Made by a program: the position numbers and the translations under genes | The notes under the pieces: model-generated | The model's input: the letters and a program-made list of their open reading frames with translations, nothing else | The model's database searches: none | Told to the model about the DNA's origin: nothing | Assembly: GCF_020544465.1 (NCBI RefSeq) | Contig: NZ_CP066126.1 | Span: forward strand, 186,001 to 250,000 | From: Chromobacterium rhizoryzae | GTDB lineage: Bacteria; Pseudomonadota; Gammaproteobacteria; Burkholderiales; Chromobacteriaceae | DNA length: 64,000 nt | Direction: 5' to 3' | Shown: positions 50,510 to 58,399 of the stretch, piece by piece | How the letters are laid out: every line of letters starts with the position of its first letter | How positions within the stretch are numbered: the stretch's first letter is position 1

Positions 50510-51607
50510 ATGTCCATTCACGAGCTCAGCCTCAAGGGTTTCCGTTCCATCCGTCAGCTGCGGCTGGAGCTGGAGCCGCTCAACGTCGTCGTCGGGCCCA
50601 ACGGCTGCGGCAAATCCAATCTCTACAAAGCGGTGCGCCTGCTGCACGAGGCCGCCTGCGGCCGCCTGTCCGCGGCGCTGGCGGAAGAGGGCGGCATTCA
50701 GAAGGCGATGTGGGCCGGCGGCCTGCGCCGCGGCGACCGCAAGGGCGAGCCCAAGCGCATGGCGCTGGCGGCGCGGCTGGCCGATTACGACTACGAATTG
50801 CAGCTGGGCTACCCCGAGCCCAGCCGCAGCCTGTTCTCGCTGGACCCATTGGTGAAGGAGGAAACGCTGTGGCTGGCCGGCCAGGGCCGCCGCCCCTCGG
50901 CCCAGGTGCTGGAGCGGCGCAATCAGAGCGCCTTTCTCACCAGCGTGGACGGGGTCAGAACCACCTATCCATTGGGCCTGCAGGCCGAGGAATCGGTGTT
51001 CGGCCAGTTGTCGGAACCGCATCTCTATCCCGAGGTGTCGCAAGTGCGGGAGACGCTGCGGCGCTGGCGTTTCTACCATGAGTTCGCGGTGTGGCCCGGC
51101 TCGCCGCCGCGCGCGCCGCAAGTGGGCATCCGCTCGCCGGTGCTGGCGCACGACGGCGGCAACCTGGCGGCCGCTTTCCAGACCATTGTGGAGATCGGCG
51201 ACGTCGAACTGCTGCACAGCGTGCTGGCCGACGCGTTTCCGGACAGCCGCTTCCAGACGGAGGCGCTGCATGGCCGTTTCCAGATGCTGATGCAGCGCGA
51301 CGGCATTCTGCGGCCGCTGGAGGCGGCCGAATTGTCCGACGGCACCTTGCGTTTCCTATGCCTGGCGGTGGCCTTGCTCAGCCCGCGTCCGCCGGCCTTC
51401 ATGGCCTTGAACGAGCCGGAAAACAGCCTGCACCCGGATTTGTTGCCGGCCTTGGCGCGGCTGATCGCCGAGGCCGGCCGCCACAGCCAGCTGTGGGTGA
51501 CCAGCCATTCGCCGCGCTTGGCGGAGCTGATCGCGCGCCACCGGCCGCTGCGCCGTTTCATGCTGGCGCAGCGCGACGGCGAGACGGTGTTGGCGGACGG
51601 GGATTGA
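50510..51607 (+). CDS. AAA family ATPase (RecF/SMC-like, OLD-like)
   Basis: 365 aa single-domain ABC-type ATPase: Walker A GPNGCGKSN (29-37), signature LSDGTLRFLCLAVAL, Walker B-like FMALNEPENSLHP with Asn in place of the usual Asp, and switch His in WVTSHSPRL. No TOPRIM nuclease domain is attached, and no helicase or nuclease partner is adjacent. Function unknown; relatives occur both as stand-alone housekeeping proteins and in defence systems. Confidence 0.82.
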   Translation: MSIHELSLKGFRSIRQLRLELEPLNVVVGPNGCGKSNLYKAVRLLHEAACGRLSAALAEEGGIQKAMWAGGLRRGDRKGEPKRMALAARLADYDYELQLGYPEPSRSLFSLDPLVKEETLWLAGQGRRPSAQVLERRNQSAFLTSVDGVRTTYPLGLQAEESVFGQLSEPHLYPEVSQVRETLRRWRFYHEFAVWPGSPPRAPQVGIRSPVLAHDGGNLAAAFQTIVEIGDVELLHSVLADAFPDSRFQTEALHGRFQMLMQRDGILRPLEAAELSDGTLRFLCLAVALLSPRPPAFMALNEPENSLHPDLLPALARLIAEAGRHSQLWVTSHSPRLAELIARHRPLRRFMLAQRDGETVLADGD

Positions 51608-51726
51608 GCCGGGGCCGCGAGGCCGGTTCGGCATTTTCGGAAAGTGAAAATGGATGGATGCGAGGCGGAATATTTGCATGTAGAATCCCCGCCGCCATAC
51701 CATTTAAGTATAAGAAAGAACTTTCC

Positions 51727-52164
51727 GTGAAAAAACTATTTGCCGCTGCTTCTCTGTTGGCCCTGCTGTCCGGCTGCGCTTCCACCACGCTGGCCACGCC
51801 CGAGGCGGACGCTCAAGCCAAGCAGTTCAACGCCCAGCCGGCCAAGGCCCGCGTCTACATCTATCGCAACGAGGCGATGGGCGCCGCCGTGAAAATGAAT
51901 GTTCTGGCCGACAACAAGGCTCTGGGCGACACCGTGGCCAAAACCTACATCATGGCCGATCTGGAGCCGGGTTCGCACACGCTGGTGGGCAAGGCCGAGA
52001 ACGATTCCAGCCTGACCCTGGACATGGTGGCGGGCAAGATTTACTACGTTTGGCAGGAAGTGAAGATGGGCGTGCTGTACGCTCGCAACAAGCTGCAGAG
52101 CGTTGACGAGGCTGCAGGCCAGGCAGGAGTGAAGGAATCCCAACTGGTGCAGTCGCCGCAATAA
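51727..52164 (+). CDS. Small lipoprotein, DUF2846-like
   Basis: 145 aa from GTG 51727. Signal sequence with lipobox LLSGC (mature Cys17-Ala-Ser), then a compact beta-rich domain with ARVYIYRNEAMGAAVKMNVL and DLEPGSHTLVG as in DUF2846 lipoproteins. Probably attached to the outer membrane; function unknown. Ends 37 bp before a strong terminator. Confidence 0.8.
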   Translation: MKKLFAAASLLALLSGCASTTLATPEADAQAKQFNAQPAKARVYIYRNEAMGAAVKMNVLADNKALGDTVAKTYIMADLEPGSHTLVGKAENDSSLTLDMVAGKIYYVWQEVKMGVLYARNKLQSVDEAAGQAGVKESQLVQSPQ

Positions 52165-52200
52165 GACACGGCGGCGGCGCGGCGGAGCCCGCCGCGTTCC

Positions 52201-52234
52201 AAAAAAGAGCCCAAGCAAACGCTTGGGCTTTTTT
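52201..52234. terminator. Bidirectional Rho-independent terminator
   Basis: AAAAAAGAGCCCAAGC-AAAC-GCTTGGGCTTTTTT: A-tract, 9-bp stem, 4-nt loop, T-tract. It serves the plus-strand lipoprotein and the minus-strand lysozyme gene, which converge here. Confidence 0.93.
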
Positions 52235-52253
52235 CATGGCTCAGACCACGTGC

Positions 52254-52688
52254 TCAGACCGGCTGCAGAAACAGCGCCTGCTCCGCCGCGCGGCGGCGGG
52301 TGAGGCCGGGCAGGACTTTGCCGCCGGCCTTGTTCCAGCGCGGAAACTGGGCGGCGGCGCCGGCGTAGTCGCGCTGATTGAGCAGGCGCAGCAGAGTGGA
52401 GTTCTGCAGCGAACCCAGGCCCAGGTTGTAGCTGAAGCTGAGCAGCGCATCGAACTGGTTCTGGTTCAGCGGCACCGAGACCAGCCGGGAGACGCCGGTT
52501 TCGAAGCGGTTCAAATCGCGCGCCAGCAGCGCGTCGGCCTGGGCCTGGCTGATGACCAGACCCGGCGTCACGTCCGGACCGGTGTGGCCGTAGCCTATGG
52601 TCCAGACGCCCACCGCGTCCTGGTAGGCCTTGAGGCGCAGGCCTTCGAATTGCTGGATCAGTTTGACGCCGTTGGCGCTGATATTCAT
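52254..52688 (-). CDS. GH24 phage-type lysozyme (endolysin)
   Basis: 144 aa from ATG 52688 (AGGAG 6 nt upstream). The GH24 catalytic triad spacing is exact: Glu15 (QFEGLRLKAYQD), Asp24 and Thr30 (VWTIGYGHTG); the C-terminal FDALLSFSYNLGLG and WNKAGGKVLPGLTRRRAAE are typical. No signal peptide. Hydrolyses peptidoglycan beta-1,4 bonds. No holin, spanin or structural phage gene is adjacent, so this is either a lone phage remnant or a domesticated muramidase. Confidence 0.92.
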   Translation of the reverse strand: MNISANGVKLIQQFEGLRLKAYQDAVGVWTIGYGHTGPDVTPGLVISQAQADALLARDLNRFETGVSRLVSVPLNQNQFDALLSFSYNLGLGSLQNSTLLRLLNQRDYAGAAAQFPRWNKAGGKVLPGLTRRRAAEQALFLQPV

Positions 52689-53210
52689 GTCGGGCTCCTG
52701 GGAAGGGCCCCCGGCGGACGCGGAGAAACGCTCGGAAGAATCTGAGGCGGGAGGAGAAGCGGGCGGGGGCGGGACCGGCCGCGCGGGGCGGTTCGGGTGC
52801 GTCGTTCCCATTATGCTCAGGGCCCGGAAACGGGCCGAGGCGACGGGTGTCAGTGGCGTAGTTGGACCTGTTTACGATATTTTGAGTTTTGAGTCCGCTA
52901 CGCGGATGATGATTTAGGGCCGGTTCCGCCCGGCAAACGGAAAGGGAAATTTGCGCGGCCAAATTCCCCTTTACCCCAAAGGCCGCCCTGCAAGCCTGGC
53001 CTACGGCTTCCCGCCGGTTCCCGTCAGTCCCGAGGCGCGGCTGAACTCGCAGCGCGCTAACGTCGCGCTGCTCGAACAAGCAGCCGCTTAAGACCTCGGG
53101 CCTGCCACCCGTCGGCAGGCTTGAAGGGAGTGAGGGCGCGTCGAATACGCGGTTTCCATTGTATTAACGATGCTGCAACCCGCGAATCATTAAAGCCTTT
53201 GAACTGGCTA
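52689..53210. other. 522-bp non-coding interval with three strong stem-loops and a repeat remnant
   Basis: No credible gene. 52866-52878 holds ACCTGTTTACGAT, the end of a type 1 repeat. Further on are a hairpin at 52941-52972 (AAAGGGAAATTT pairing with AAATTCCCCTTT), a long nested hairpin at 53029-53100 (CCCGAGG/CCTCGGG outside, GCGGCTG/CAGCCGC, GCAGCGCG/CGCGCTGC at the top) and a 7-bp stem at 53100-53120. This density of compensating pairs suggests a structured RNA or DNA element of unknown identity. Confidence 0.5.
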
Positions 53211-54032
53211 CTAGTAAACAAAGCGCTCGCGCAGGTCTTCCAGGTTCAGCTCTTTCAGAATCGCCTCCTGGCGTTCGCGCGCGCTGTTTTTGCGCTGGCC
53301 GGTGTACTTGGCGATGATCAGCTCGTTCTTCATCGAGTGCTCCCAGCCCACCAGCTCGGTGACGGTGAGCTGATAGCCGCGCGCTTCCAGTTGCAGGCAG
53401 CGCAGCACATTGGTCAGATGGCTGCCGAACTCGCGGGTGTGGATGGGGTGGCGCCACATTTCGGACAGCGGGGTCAGGCCGAAGCTCTGGTTTTTCTTCT
53501 GACGCAGCACGCCGGCCACTTCCGCCTGGCAGCAAGGCACCAGCACGATGTAGCGCGCGTTCTTGGCCAGCGCGAAGCGGATGGCGTCGTCGGTGGCGGT
53601 GTTGCAGGCGTGCAGCGCGGTGATGATGTCCACCTGCTCCGGCAATTGCTCCGAGGTGATCGACTGCTCCACGCTCAGGTTCAAGAAGCCCATGCGTTCG
53701 AAGCCGAGGCGGGCGGCCAACTCTTGCGAGCGGCTGACCAGTTCCGGCCGGGTTTCGATGCCGTAGACGCTGCCGGCGGCCTTGTCCTTCAGGAACAGGT
53801 CGTAAAGGATGAAGCCCAGATAGGATTTGCCGGCGCCGTGGTCGGCCAGGCTCATCTCGCCTTTTTCCGCCAGCACATCGGCCATCAGCGGCTCGATGAA
53901 CTGGTACAGGTGGTAAACCTGTTTCAGCTTGCGGCGGGTGTCCTGGTTGATCTTGCCGTCGCGGGTCAGGATGTGCAGCTCTTTGAGCAGTTCCAGCGAT
54001 TGCTGCGGTTTGATCTCGGGAATCAGGCTCAT
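53211..54032 (-). CDS. SAM-dependent methyltransferase, class I (Methyltransf_32-like)
   Basis: 273 aa from ATG 54032 with AGGAGG upstream. Rossmann-fold SAM site SLADHGAGKSYLGFIL and acidic residue in VYGIETRPELV; ITALHACNTATDDAI and VLVPCCQAEV resemble GSTCD-type methyltransferases, which may act on nucleic acid. Substrate not identified. Lone gene. Confidence 0.8.
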   Translation of the reverse strand: MSLIPEIKPQQSLELLKELHILTRDGKINQDTRRKLKQVYHLYQFIEPLMADVLAEKGEMSLADHGAGKSYLGFILYDLFLKDKAAGSVYGIETRPELVSRSQELAARLGFERMGFLNLSVEQSITSEQLPEQVDIITALHACNTATDDAIRFALAKNARYIVLVPCCQAEVAGVLRQKKNQSFGLTPLSEMWRHPIHTREFGSHLTNVLRCLQLEARGYQLTVTELVGWEHSMKNELIIAKYTGQRKNSARERQEAILKELNLEDLRERFVY

Positions 54033-54115
54033 GGCGGCCTCCTGCGAAAAACGAATCGCCGGATTTTAGTCCAATTCGCGCCGGCGCGCTTGGGCGCTGG
54101 TTTCAATGCTCCTGT

Positions 54116-55042
54116 CTAACTGGCCGGCTGCGCGCTAATCCGCTCCAGCCAGCGCAGCATGTCCTGCTCCACTTCCACGCGGTTGGTTTCGTTCAGCATT
54201 TCGTGGCGGCCGCCGGGGTAGACCGTGGTCTGCACATCGAGCAGGCCGGCTTCGCGGTAGCGAATTTCCAGCTGGCCCAGGCCCAGCTTGCCCAGGCTGA
54301 CCGGGTCGCGGCTGCCGGCCAGCAGCCAGACCGGACAGCGGCGCGGCAGGCTGTCGCCGCTCGCCTCGCCGCGTTCCATGGCGATGATGCCGCCGAACAA
54401 ATCTATCCACAGGCCGGGGCAGGGGTCGAAGCCGCATAGCGGGTCCGCCAGGTATTTGTCCACTTCCGCCGGGTCGCGGCTCAGCCAGTCCATGCCGGTG
54501 CGGGCGGGCAGAAAGCCCAGGTTGAAGCTGCCGAAGACCAGCCGCGCCAGCAGCCGGCTGGGGCGTTCCGGGCTGCCGAAGCGGGCCACCAGCCGCGCCA
54601 GGCCGCGCAGCAGCCAGGCCAGCGGCCGCTGGCGGTAGCCGGTGGCGGACAGGATCAGGCCGGACAGCGCCGCGCCGTGGCGCAGGAAATAGGCGCGGGC
54701 GATGAAGGAACCCATGCTGTGGCCGAACAGCGCCACCGGCAGGCCGGGATGGCGTTCCGCGGCGTGGCGGCGCAGGGTGTCCACGTCGGCCACCACCTTG
54801 TCCCAGCCGCCGTCGGCAGAGAAATGGCCGCGCAGCCGCGGCGCGGCGCCGTGGCCGCGGTGGTCGTGGGCGTAGACGGCGTAGCCGGCTGCGCTCAGGG
54901 TCTGGGCGAAGCGGTGGTAGCGCACCGCGTATTCGCTCATGCCGTGGGAGATCAGCACCACGGCGCGCGGCGCGCCGTCCGGCAGCCAGCAGGCGGCGTG
55001 CAGGATTTCCCCGTCGTCGGCGTTCAGATGGAAGGTTTGCAT
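54116..55042 (-). CDS. Alpha/beta hydrolase, lysophospholipase / monoacylglycerol lipase type
   Basis: 308 aa from ATG 55042. Nucleophile Ser109 in FGHSMGS, oxyanion region ISHGMSEYAVRY, YAHDHRGHG, acid Asp in AGSRDPVS and His in GGRHEMLNE: the monoacylglycerol lipase / PldB-like pattern. No signal peptide, so cytoplasmic lipid turnover is likely. The longer upstream frame lacks a ribosome site and was not used. Confidence 0.88.
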   Translation of the reverse strand: MQTFHLNADDGEILHAACWLPDGAPRAVVLISHGMSEYAVRYHRFAQTLSAAGYAVYAHDHRGHGAAPRLRGHFSADGGWDKVVADVDTLRRHAAERHPGLPVALFGHSMGSFIARAYFLRHGAALSGLILSATGYRQRPLAWLLRGLARLVARFGSPERPSRLLARLVFGSFNLGFLPARTGMDWLSRDPAEVDKYLADPLCGFDPCPGLWIDLFGGIIAMERGEASGDSLPRRCPVWLLAGSRDPVSLGKLGLGQLEIRYREAGLLDVQTTVYPGGRHEMLNETNRVEVEQDMLRWLERISAQPAS

Positions 55043-55474
55043 GGCGGTGAGCCCTTTTATGGCCTGTTTTGACTGCGCCGCGGCATCAGGGTTGCGGCGA
55101 AGCGGCGGCTTCACAGCAGAACATGGCGCAAGGATGCTGGCAAGCGCTATCCAAATGTCCTGGCCTGTTCGCCGCCATGGGATGGGGGCCGTTTTGCTAG
55201 GCCTTCCCGGACGCGCCGCGCTTGACCAGACCAAGCTGGGTGGGCACCATGAGCCGCATGCCGTTTCATACAGCGCGGCATCAGGAATGGAAGCCTGAAT
55301 AGAATCGGGGGATATCATCCCAATGCCACGCTATAGCTGCGCCCATCAGGGCAGGTTATGGCAGGGAGGCCTTTGGCCTGCTGGCTCCGATTCGCCTGCC
55401 TTCCAACCCTGTCATATGCCTGCCCATCGTGATTGGAAGCGGGATGGCAGGCTCATTTTGGATCGGAGCCCGTC
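55043..55474. other. Non-coding interval with a structured leader before the 123-aa gene
   Basis: 432 bp between divergently read genes. The last 125 bp contain an imperfect 18-bp inverted repeat: GGGCAGGTTATGGCAGGG (55349-55366) against CCCTGTCATATGCCTGCCC (55407-55425), enclosing AGGCCTTTGGCCT. It lies 50 bp before ATG 55475. Nothing else recognisable was seen. Confidence 0.45.
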
Positions 55475-55846
55475 ATGCCTCTATTGTCAGTTCTGTCCCT
55501 GCTTTCCAAACCGCCTCCGCCCAAGGAGGCCGCTCAATCTCCAGCCGCTCTCCCAGCGGCCAGCCGTCTGATCAAGACCGTCAAACATCTGCAAGGTCTG
55601 CGTTCGGAAAATACCGCGCTTGCCGCCATCGATCCCGTTCTGATTCATTTAGCCCGTTGCTGCGAGCATTACGACGATATCGCCGAAGAGCTGCGTCAAT
55701 GCAATGAGGCCTTGGGCGCGGTGCTGTTGATGCTGCGTCACACCGAAAACGCGCAAGTGCGCGGCAAGGCGCTGTGGGCCTTGCTGGAGCCTTTGCAGCA
55801 GCGTTTGCAGGGGGCGATGGAGAGGCTGGAGACGGTGACGTCTTAG
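55475..55846 (+). CDS. Hypothetical protein, 123 aa
   Basis: From ATG 55475 with GGAG 7 nt upstream. After a hydrophobic, Pro-rich start (MPLLSVLSLLSKPPPP) the protein is predicted helical (about residues 30-120), rich in Leu/Glu/Arg, with CCEHYDDIAEELRQC. No known domain recognised. The TAG stop is fused to the start of a type 1 repeat (TAGAACCTGTTTACG). Confidence 0.65.
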   Translation: MPLLSVLSLLSKPPPPKEAAQSPAALPAASRLIKTVKHLQGLRSENTALAAIDPVLIHLARCCEHYDDIAEELRQCNEALGAVLLMLRHTENAQVRGKALWALLEPLQQRLQGAMERLETVTS

Positions 55847-56154
55847 AACCTGTTTACGATCCGTTGCGTGTCGCGAGCAAGGCCTTGTTTCGCTTTGGTT
55901 GGCGTGATCCTCAACCGCGGGTGCCGGTGGGTATCGCCTGCGGCTCCACCCACCCTACGCGCGGTCGTTGGCCAGGGGTAGGGTGGGTGGAGCGCAGCGA
56001 TACCCACGCGGCGGTCTTGAAGAGGTTTGGGGCGCTTCGGATAGGCGGTTTCCTGTGCGCCAAGCCAGGGCCAAAACACTGAACAGGTCGTGCACAGGCT
56101 TTTAGCGTGGCTACTCGTCCTACTGATGCGCAGCGGATGGTGGACAGGCGCTCA
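55846..56154. repeat. Type 1 repeat apparently interrupted by a REPIN-like palindrome
   Basis: Left end GAACCTGTTTACGATC at 55846 and right end GCGCAGCGGATGGTGGACAGGCGCTC at about 56127-56153 match the two termini of type 1 copies. Between them, 55927-56007 holds a second, unrelated inverted repeat of about 30 bp per arm (GTGGGTATCGCC...CACCCTAC and its complement). The outer ends abut stop codons of genes on both sides (TAG 55844-55846; minus-strand TGA at 56152). Confidence 0.6.
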
Positions 56155-56733
56155 GGCCAGCATGTGTTCCGGGTCGAAGTCCGGATTCAGCCGCGAGCTC
56201 AGCACGTGGTCGCGCCAGGCGCCGTTCAGATAGAGGTAGTTCTTGGCGTGGCCTTCGATCTCGAAGCCCAGCCGCTTGAGCAGGCCGGCGCTGCGCAGAT
56301 TGTGCGGCTGGTAGTTGGCCTGGACCCGGTGCAGCCTGAGGGTGTCGAAGGCGCAGCGTATCACCGCCTCCAGCGCTTCGCGCATCAGGCCCTGGCCCTG
56401 GCAGTGCTGGTCCAGCCCATAGCCCAGATGACAGGACTGGAAGGCGCCGCGGCTGATATTGCTGAGGCCGACGCTGCCGATCACCCGTTCCGGCTCGGCG
56501 TGCAGGGCCAGCAGGAAGCGGCCGCCGCGGCCTTCTTCCCAGTCGCGCGCGCGCTGGCGCAGCTGCATGGTCCAGTACAGCTCGGTGAAGAACATGTCGC
56601 CGGGCTTGGGGTCCCAGGGTTCGAAGTGCTGGCGGTTGCGGACGTGGAAATCCAGCATCGCGCGCGCCTGCGCCGGCTGAGCCGGCAACAGCTGCAGGCG
56701 CGGCGTGTTGAGGGTGGGCTGGGCGATGGGCAT
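56152..56733 (-). CDS. GNAT acetyltransferase, RimJ/RimL family
   Basis: 193 aa. Acetyl-CoA-binding region with GYGLDQHCQGQGLMREALEAV and HRVQANYQPHNLRSAGLLKRLGF (partly quoted), characteristic of RimJ/RimL-like N-acetyltransferases acting on ribosomal protein N-termini or small amines. Substrate unknown. Followed by type 1 repeat sequence at its TGA stop. Confidence 0.88.
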   Translation of the reverse strand: MPIAQPTLNTPRLQLLPAQPAQARAMLDFHVRNRQHFEPWDPKPGDMFFTELYWTMQLRQRARDWEEGRGGRFLLALHAEPERVIGSVGLSNISRGAFQSCHLGYGLDQHCQGQGLMREALEAVIRCAFDTLRLHRVQANYQPHNLRSAGLLKRLGFEIEGHAKNYLYLNGAWRDHVLSSRLNPDFDPEHMLA

Positions 56734-56742
56734 GCGGGGCGG

Positions 56743-57288
56743 TCAGGCCTTGGCGGGGAAGGCGATCTCGGCCGCCGCGCGCAGCAGGATGGGCACGCCG
56801 AAGCTGCCCAGCTTGGGCAGGGTGGCGTTTTCATGGGCGCGGATTTGGGCGGCGCTGGCGTGGTCCTTGTCGTGGGTGGTGTGCGCGTCGCTGGCCAGGA
56901 TGATGGCGTAGCCGTGGGCCGCCGCGCTGCGGGTGGTGGTGTCGATGCAGAATTCGCTGGCGTAGCCGGCGATGACCAGTTGGCCGACGCCCCATTGTTG
57001 CAGTTGCTGATGCAGGCCGGTGCGCAGGAAGGAGTCCGGCGTGGTCTTGCGCAGGTAGTGGTCGTCCGGCTGGGCGTCCAGGCCGCGGGCCAGCTGCCAT
57101 TCCGCCGAGCCGTGGATCAGCGGCGCGCTGGCGCGTTCATGCTGAACCCAGACCACCGGCGTTCCGGCCGCGCGCGCGGCGGCGGCCAGTTGATTGAGGC
57201 GGGCGATGACGGCGTCGGCGTGGTCGGCGCGGGGTTCGTGGTCGAACATGCCGCTTTGCACGTCGATGATCAGCAGGGCGGTTTTCAT
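56743..57288 (-). CDS. Isochorismatase-family cysteine hydrolase
   Basis: 181 aa with the catalytic triad Asp9 (LLIIDVQ), Lys81 (YLRKTTPDSF) and Cys114 (ASEFCIDTTTR), plus the usual cis-peptide region VIAGYASEF. Such enzymes are amidases (nicotinamidase-like) or, rarely, true isochorismatases; the active Cys favours an amidase. Ends 10 bp before the GNAT gene start, so the two form an operon. Confidence 0.88.
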   Translation of the reverse strand: MKTALLIIDVQSGMFDHEPRADHADAVIARLNQLAAAARAAGTPVVWVQHERASAPLIHGSAEWQLARGLDAQPDDHYLRKTTPDSFLRTGLHQQLQQWGVGQLVIAGYASEFCIDTTTRSAAAHGYAIILASDAHTTHDKDHASAAQIRAHENATLPKLGSFGVPILLRAAAEIAFPAKA

Positions 57289-57345
57289 CGGGGTTTCCTG
57301 TCGCGGGATTGAGTCGCCAATGTCATATGAAACGGCTTAAAAAGC

Positions 57346-57367
57346 AAGCCCCGCCGAGGCGGGGCTT
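57346..57367 (-). terminator. Terminator-like hairpin downstream of purC
   Basis: AAGCCCCGCC and GGCGGGGCTT pair over 8-10 bp; on the minus strand the stem is followed by GCTTTTTAA. It lies beyond the type 1 repeat that follows purC. Confidence 0.75.
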
Positions 57368-57380
57368 AGGTTGGTACTTA

Positions 57381-57520
57381 GAACCTGTTTACGATCTCGC
57401 GAGCTAAGGCGAGACAAGGCGAAAACGGCTGAGAAAGCGGAATGTACGCGTGGTACATGAGCATTTTGAAACGGTTTTCAACGCCGTATCGCCGACGCGC
57501 AGCAGATCGTAAGCAGGTTC
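57381..57520 (+). repeat. Type 1 palindromic repeat, full-length, fused to the purC stop
   Basis: 140 bp, nearly identical to 151-289: GAACCTGTTTACGATCTCGC at the left, AGATCGTAAGCAGGTTC at the right. The next bases 57521-57523 are the purC stop codon on the minus strand. A short frame inside (MYAWYMSI...) also occurs in the first copy but has no ribosome site. Confidence 0.85.
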
Positions 57521-58399
57521 TCAGGCGGTCAGCCTGTCCAGCGCTTCCTTATATTTGGCCGCGGTCTTCTCGCGCACCTCCAGCGGCACCGTCGGCGCCG
57601 GCACCTGCTTGTTCCAGCCGGAGGCTTCCAGCCAGTCGCGGACGAACTGCTTGTCGAAGGACGGCGGGTTGCCGCCCGGCGCGTAGCTGTCCGCCGGCCA
57701 GAAGCGGCTGGAGTCCGGGGTCAGCGCCTCGTCCATCAGCGTCAGCACGCCGTTTTCGTCCAGGCCGAACTCGAACTTGGTGTCGCAGATGATAATGCCG
57801 CGGCTGGCGGCGAATTCGGCGGCGGCGCGGTAGAGCTTGATCGCGGTGTCGCGCACCTGGGCGGCCAGTTCGGCGCCGACGATTTCCTCGCAGCGCTGGT
57901 AGCTGATGTTTTCGTCGTGGTCGCCCACCGCCGCCTTGGTGGACGGGGTGAAGATGGGTTCGGGCAGCTTGTCGGCCTCGCGCAGGCCGGCCGGCAGCGC
58001 CAGGCCGCAGACGGTGCCGCTCTGGCGGTATTCCTTCCAGCCGGAGCCGGCCAGGTAGCCGCGCACCACGGCTTCGATCGGCACCGGTTTCAGGCGCTTG
58101 GCCACCACGGCGCGGCCGGTCACTTGCGGCAGGTCGGCGGCGGAGACCACGTCTTCCGGCGCGTCGCCGGTCAGGTGGCAGGGCACCAGATCTTTGAGCT
58201 TGTCGAACCAGAAGTTGGAGATGGCGGTGAGGATCTGGCCCTTGCCGGGAATGGGGTCGTCCAGGATCACGTCGAAGGCGGACAGCCGGTCGGTGGCGAT
58301 CATCAGCATGCGCTGGTCGTCGATCTCGTACAGGTCGCGGACCTTGCCGGAGTAGATTTTCTTCAAGCTGGTCAGTTGGGTGGTGTTGAGTCCGGTCAT
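57521..58399 (-). CDS. purC: Phosphoribosylaminoimidazole-succinocarboxamide synthase
   Basis: 292 aa. ATP-grasp-like SAICAR synthase with KIYSGKVRDLYEID, ATDRLSAFDVILDDPIPGKG and IIICDTKFEFGLDENG (N-terminal, nucleotide and C-terminal signatures). Catalyses step 8 of purine synthesis. ATG 58399 overlaps the alkD-like stop (ATGA). Its TGA is directly followed by a type 1 repeat. Confidence 0.96.
   Translation of the reverse strand: MTGLNTTQLTSLKKIYSGKVRDLYEIDDQRMLMIATDRLSAFDVILDDPIPGKGQILTAISNFWFDKLKDLVPCHLTGDAPEDVVSAADLPQVTGRAVVAKRLKPVPIEAVVRGYLAGSGWKEYRQSGTVCGLALPAGLREADKLPEPIFTPSTKAAVGDHDENISYQRCEEIVGAELAAQVRDTAIKLYRAAAEFAASRGIIICDTKFEFGLDENGVLTLMDEALTPDSSRFWPADSYAPGGNPPSFDKQFVRDWLEASGWNKQVPAPTVPLEVREKTAAKYKEALDRLTA

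Noticed and set aside
53055..53091. tmRNA-like tag reading frame (GCT AAC GTC ... GCC GCT TAA) in the apical part of the large hairpin
   Set aside because: The reading ends in Ala residues and a stop, but I see no tRNA-like acceptor, T-arm or CCA in the right place, so it was not called as tmRNA.
52254..53210. Prophage remnant around the GH24 lysozyme
   Set aside because: A single lysozyme gene with no integrase, holin, spanin or structural gene in either flank is not enough to call a prophage.
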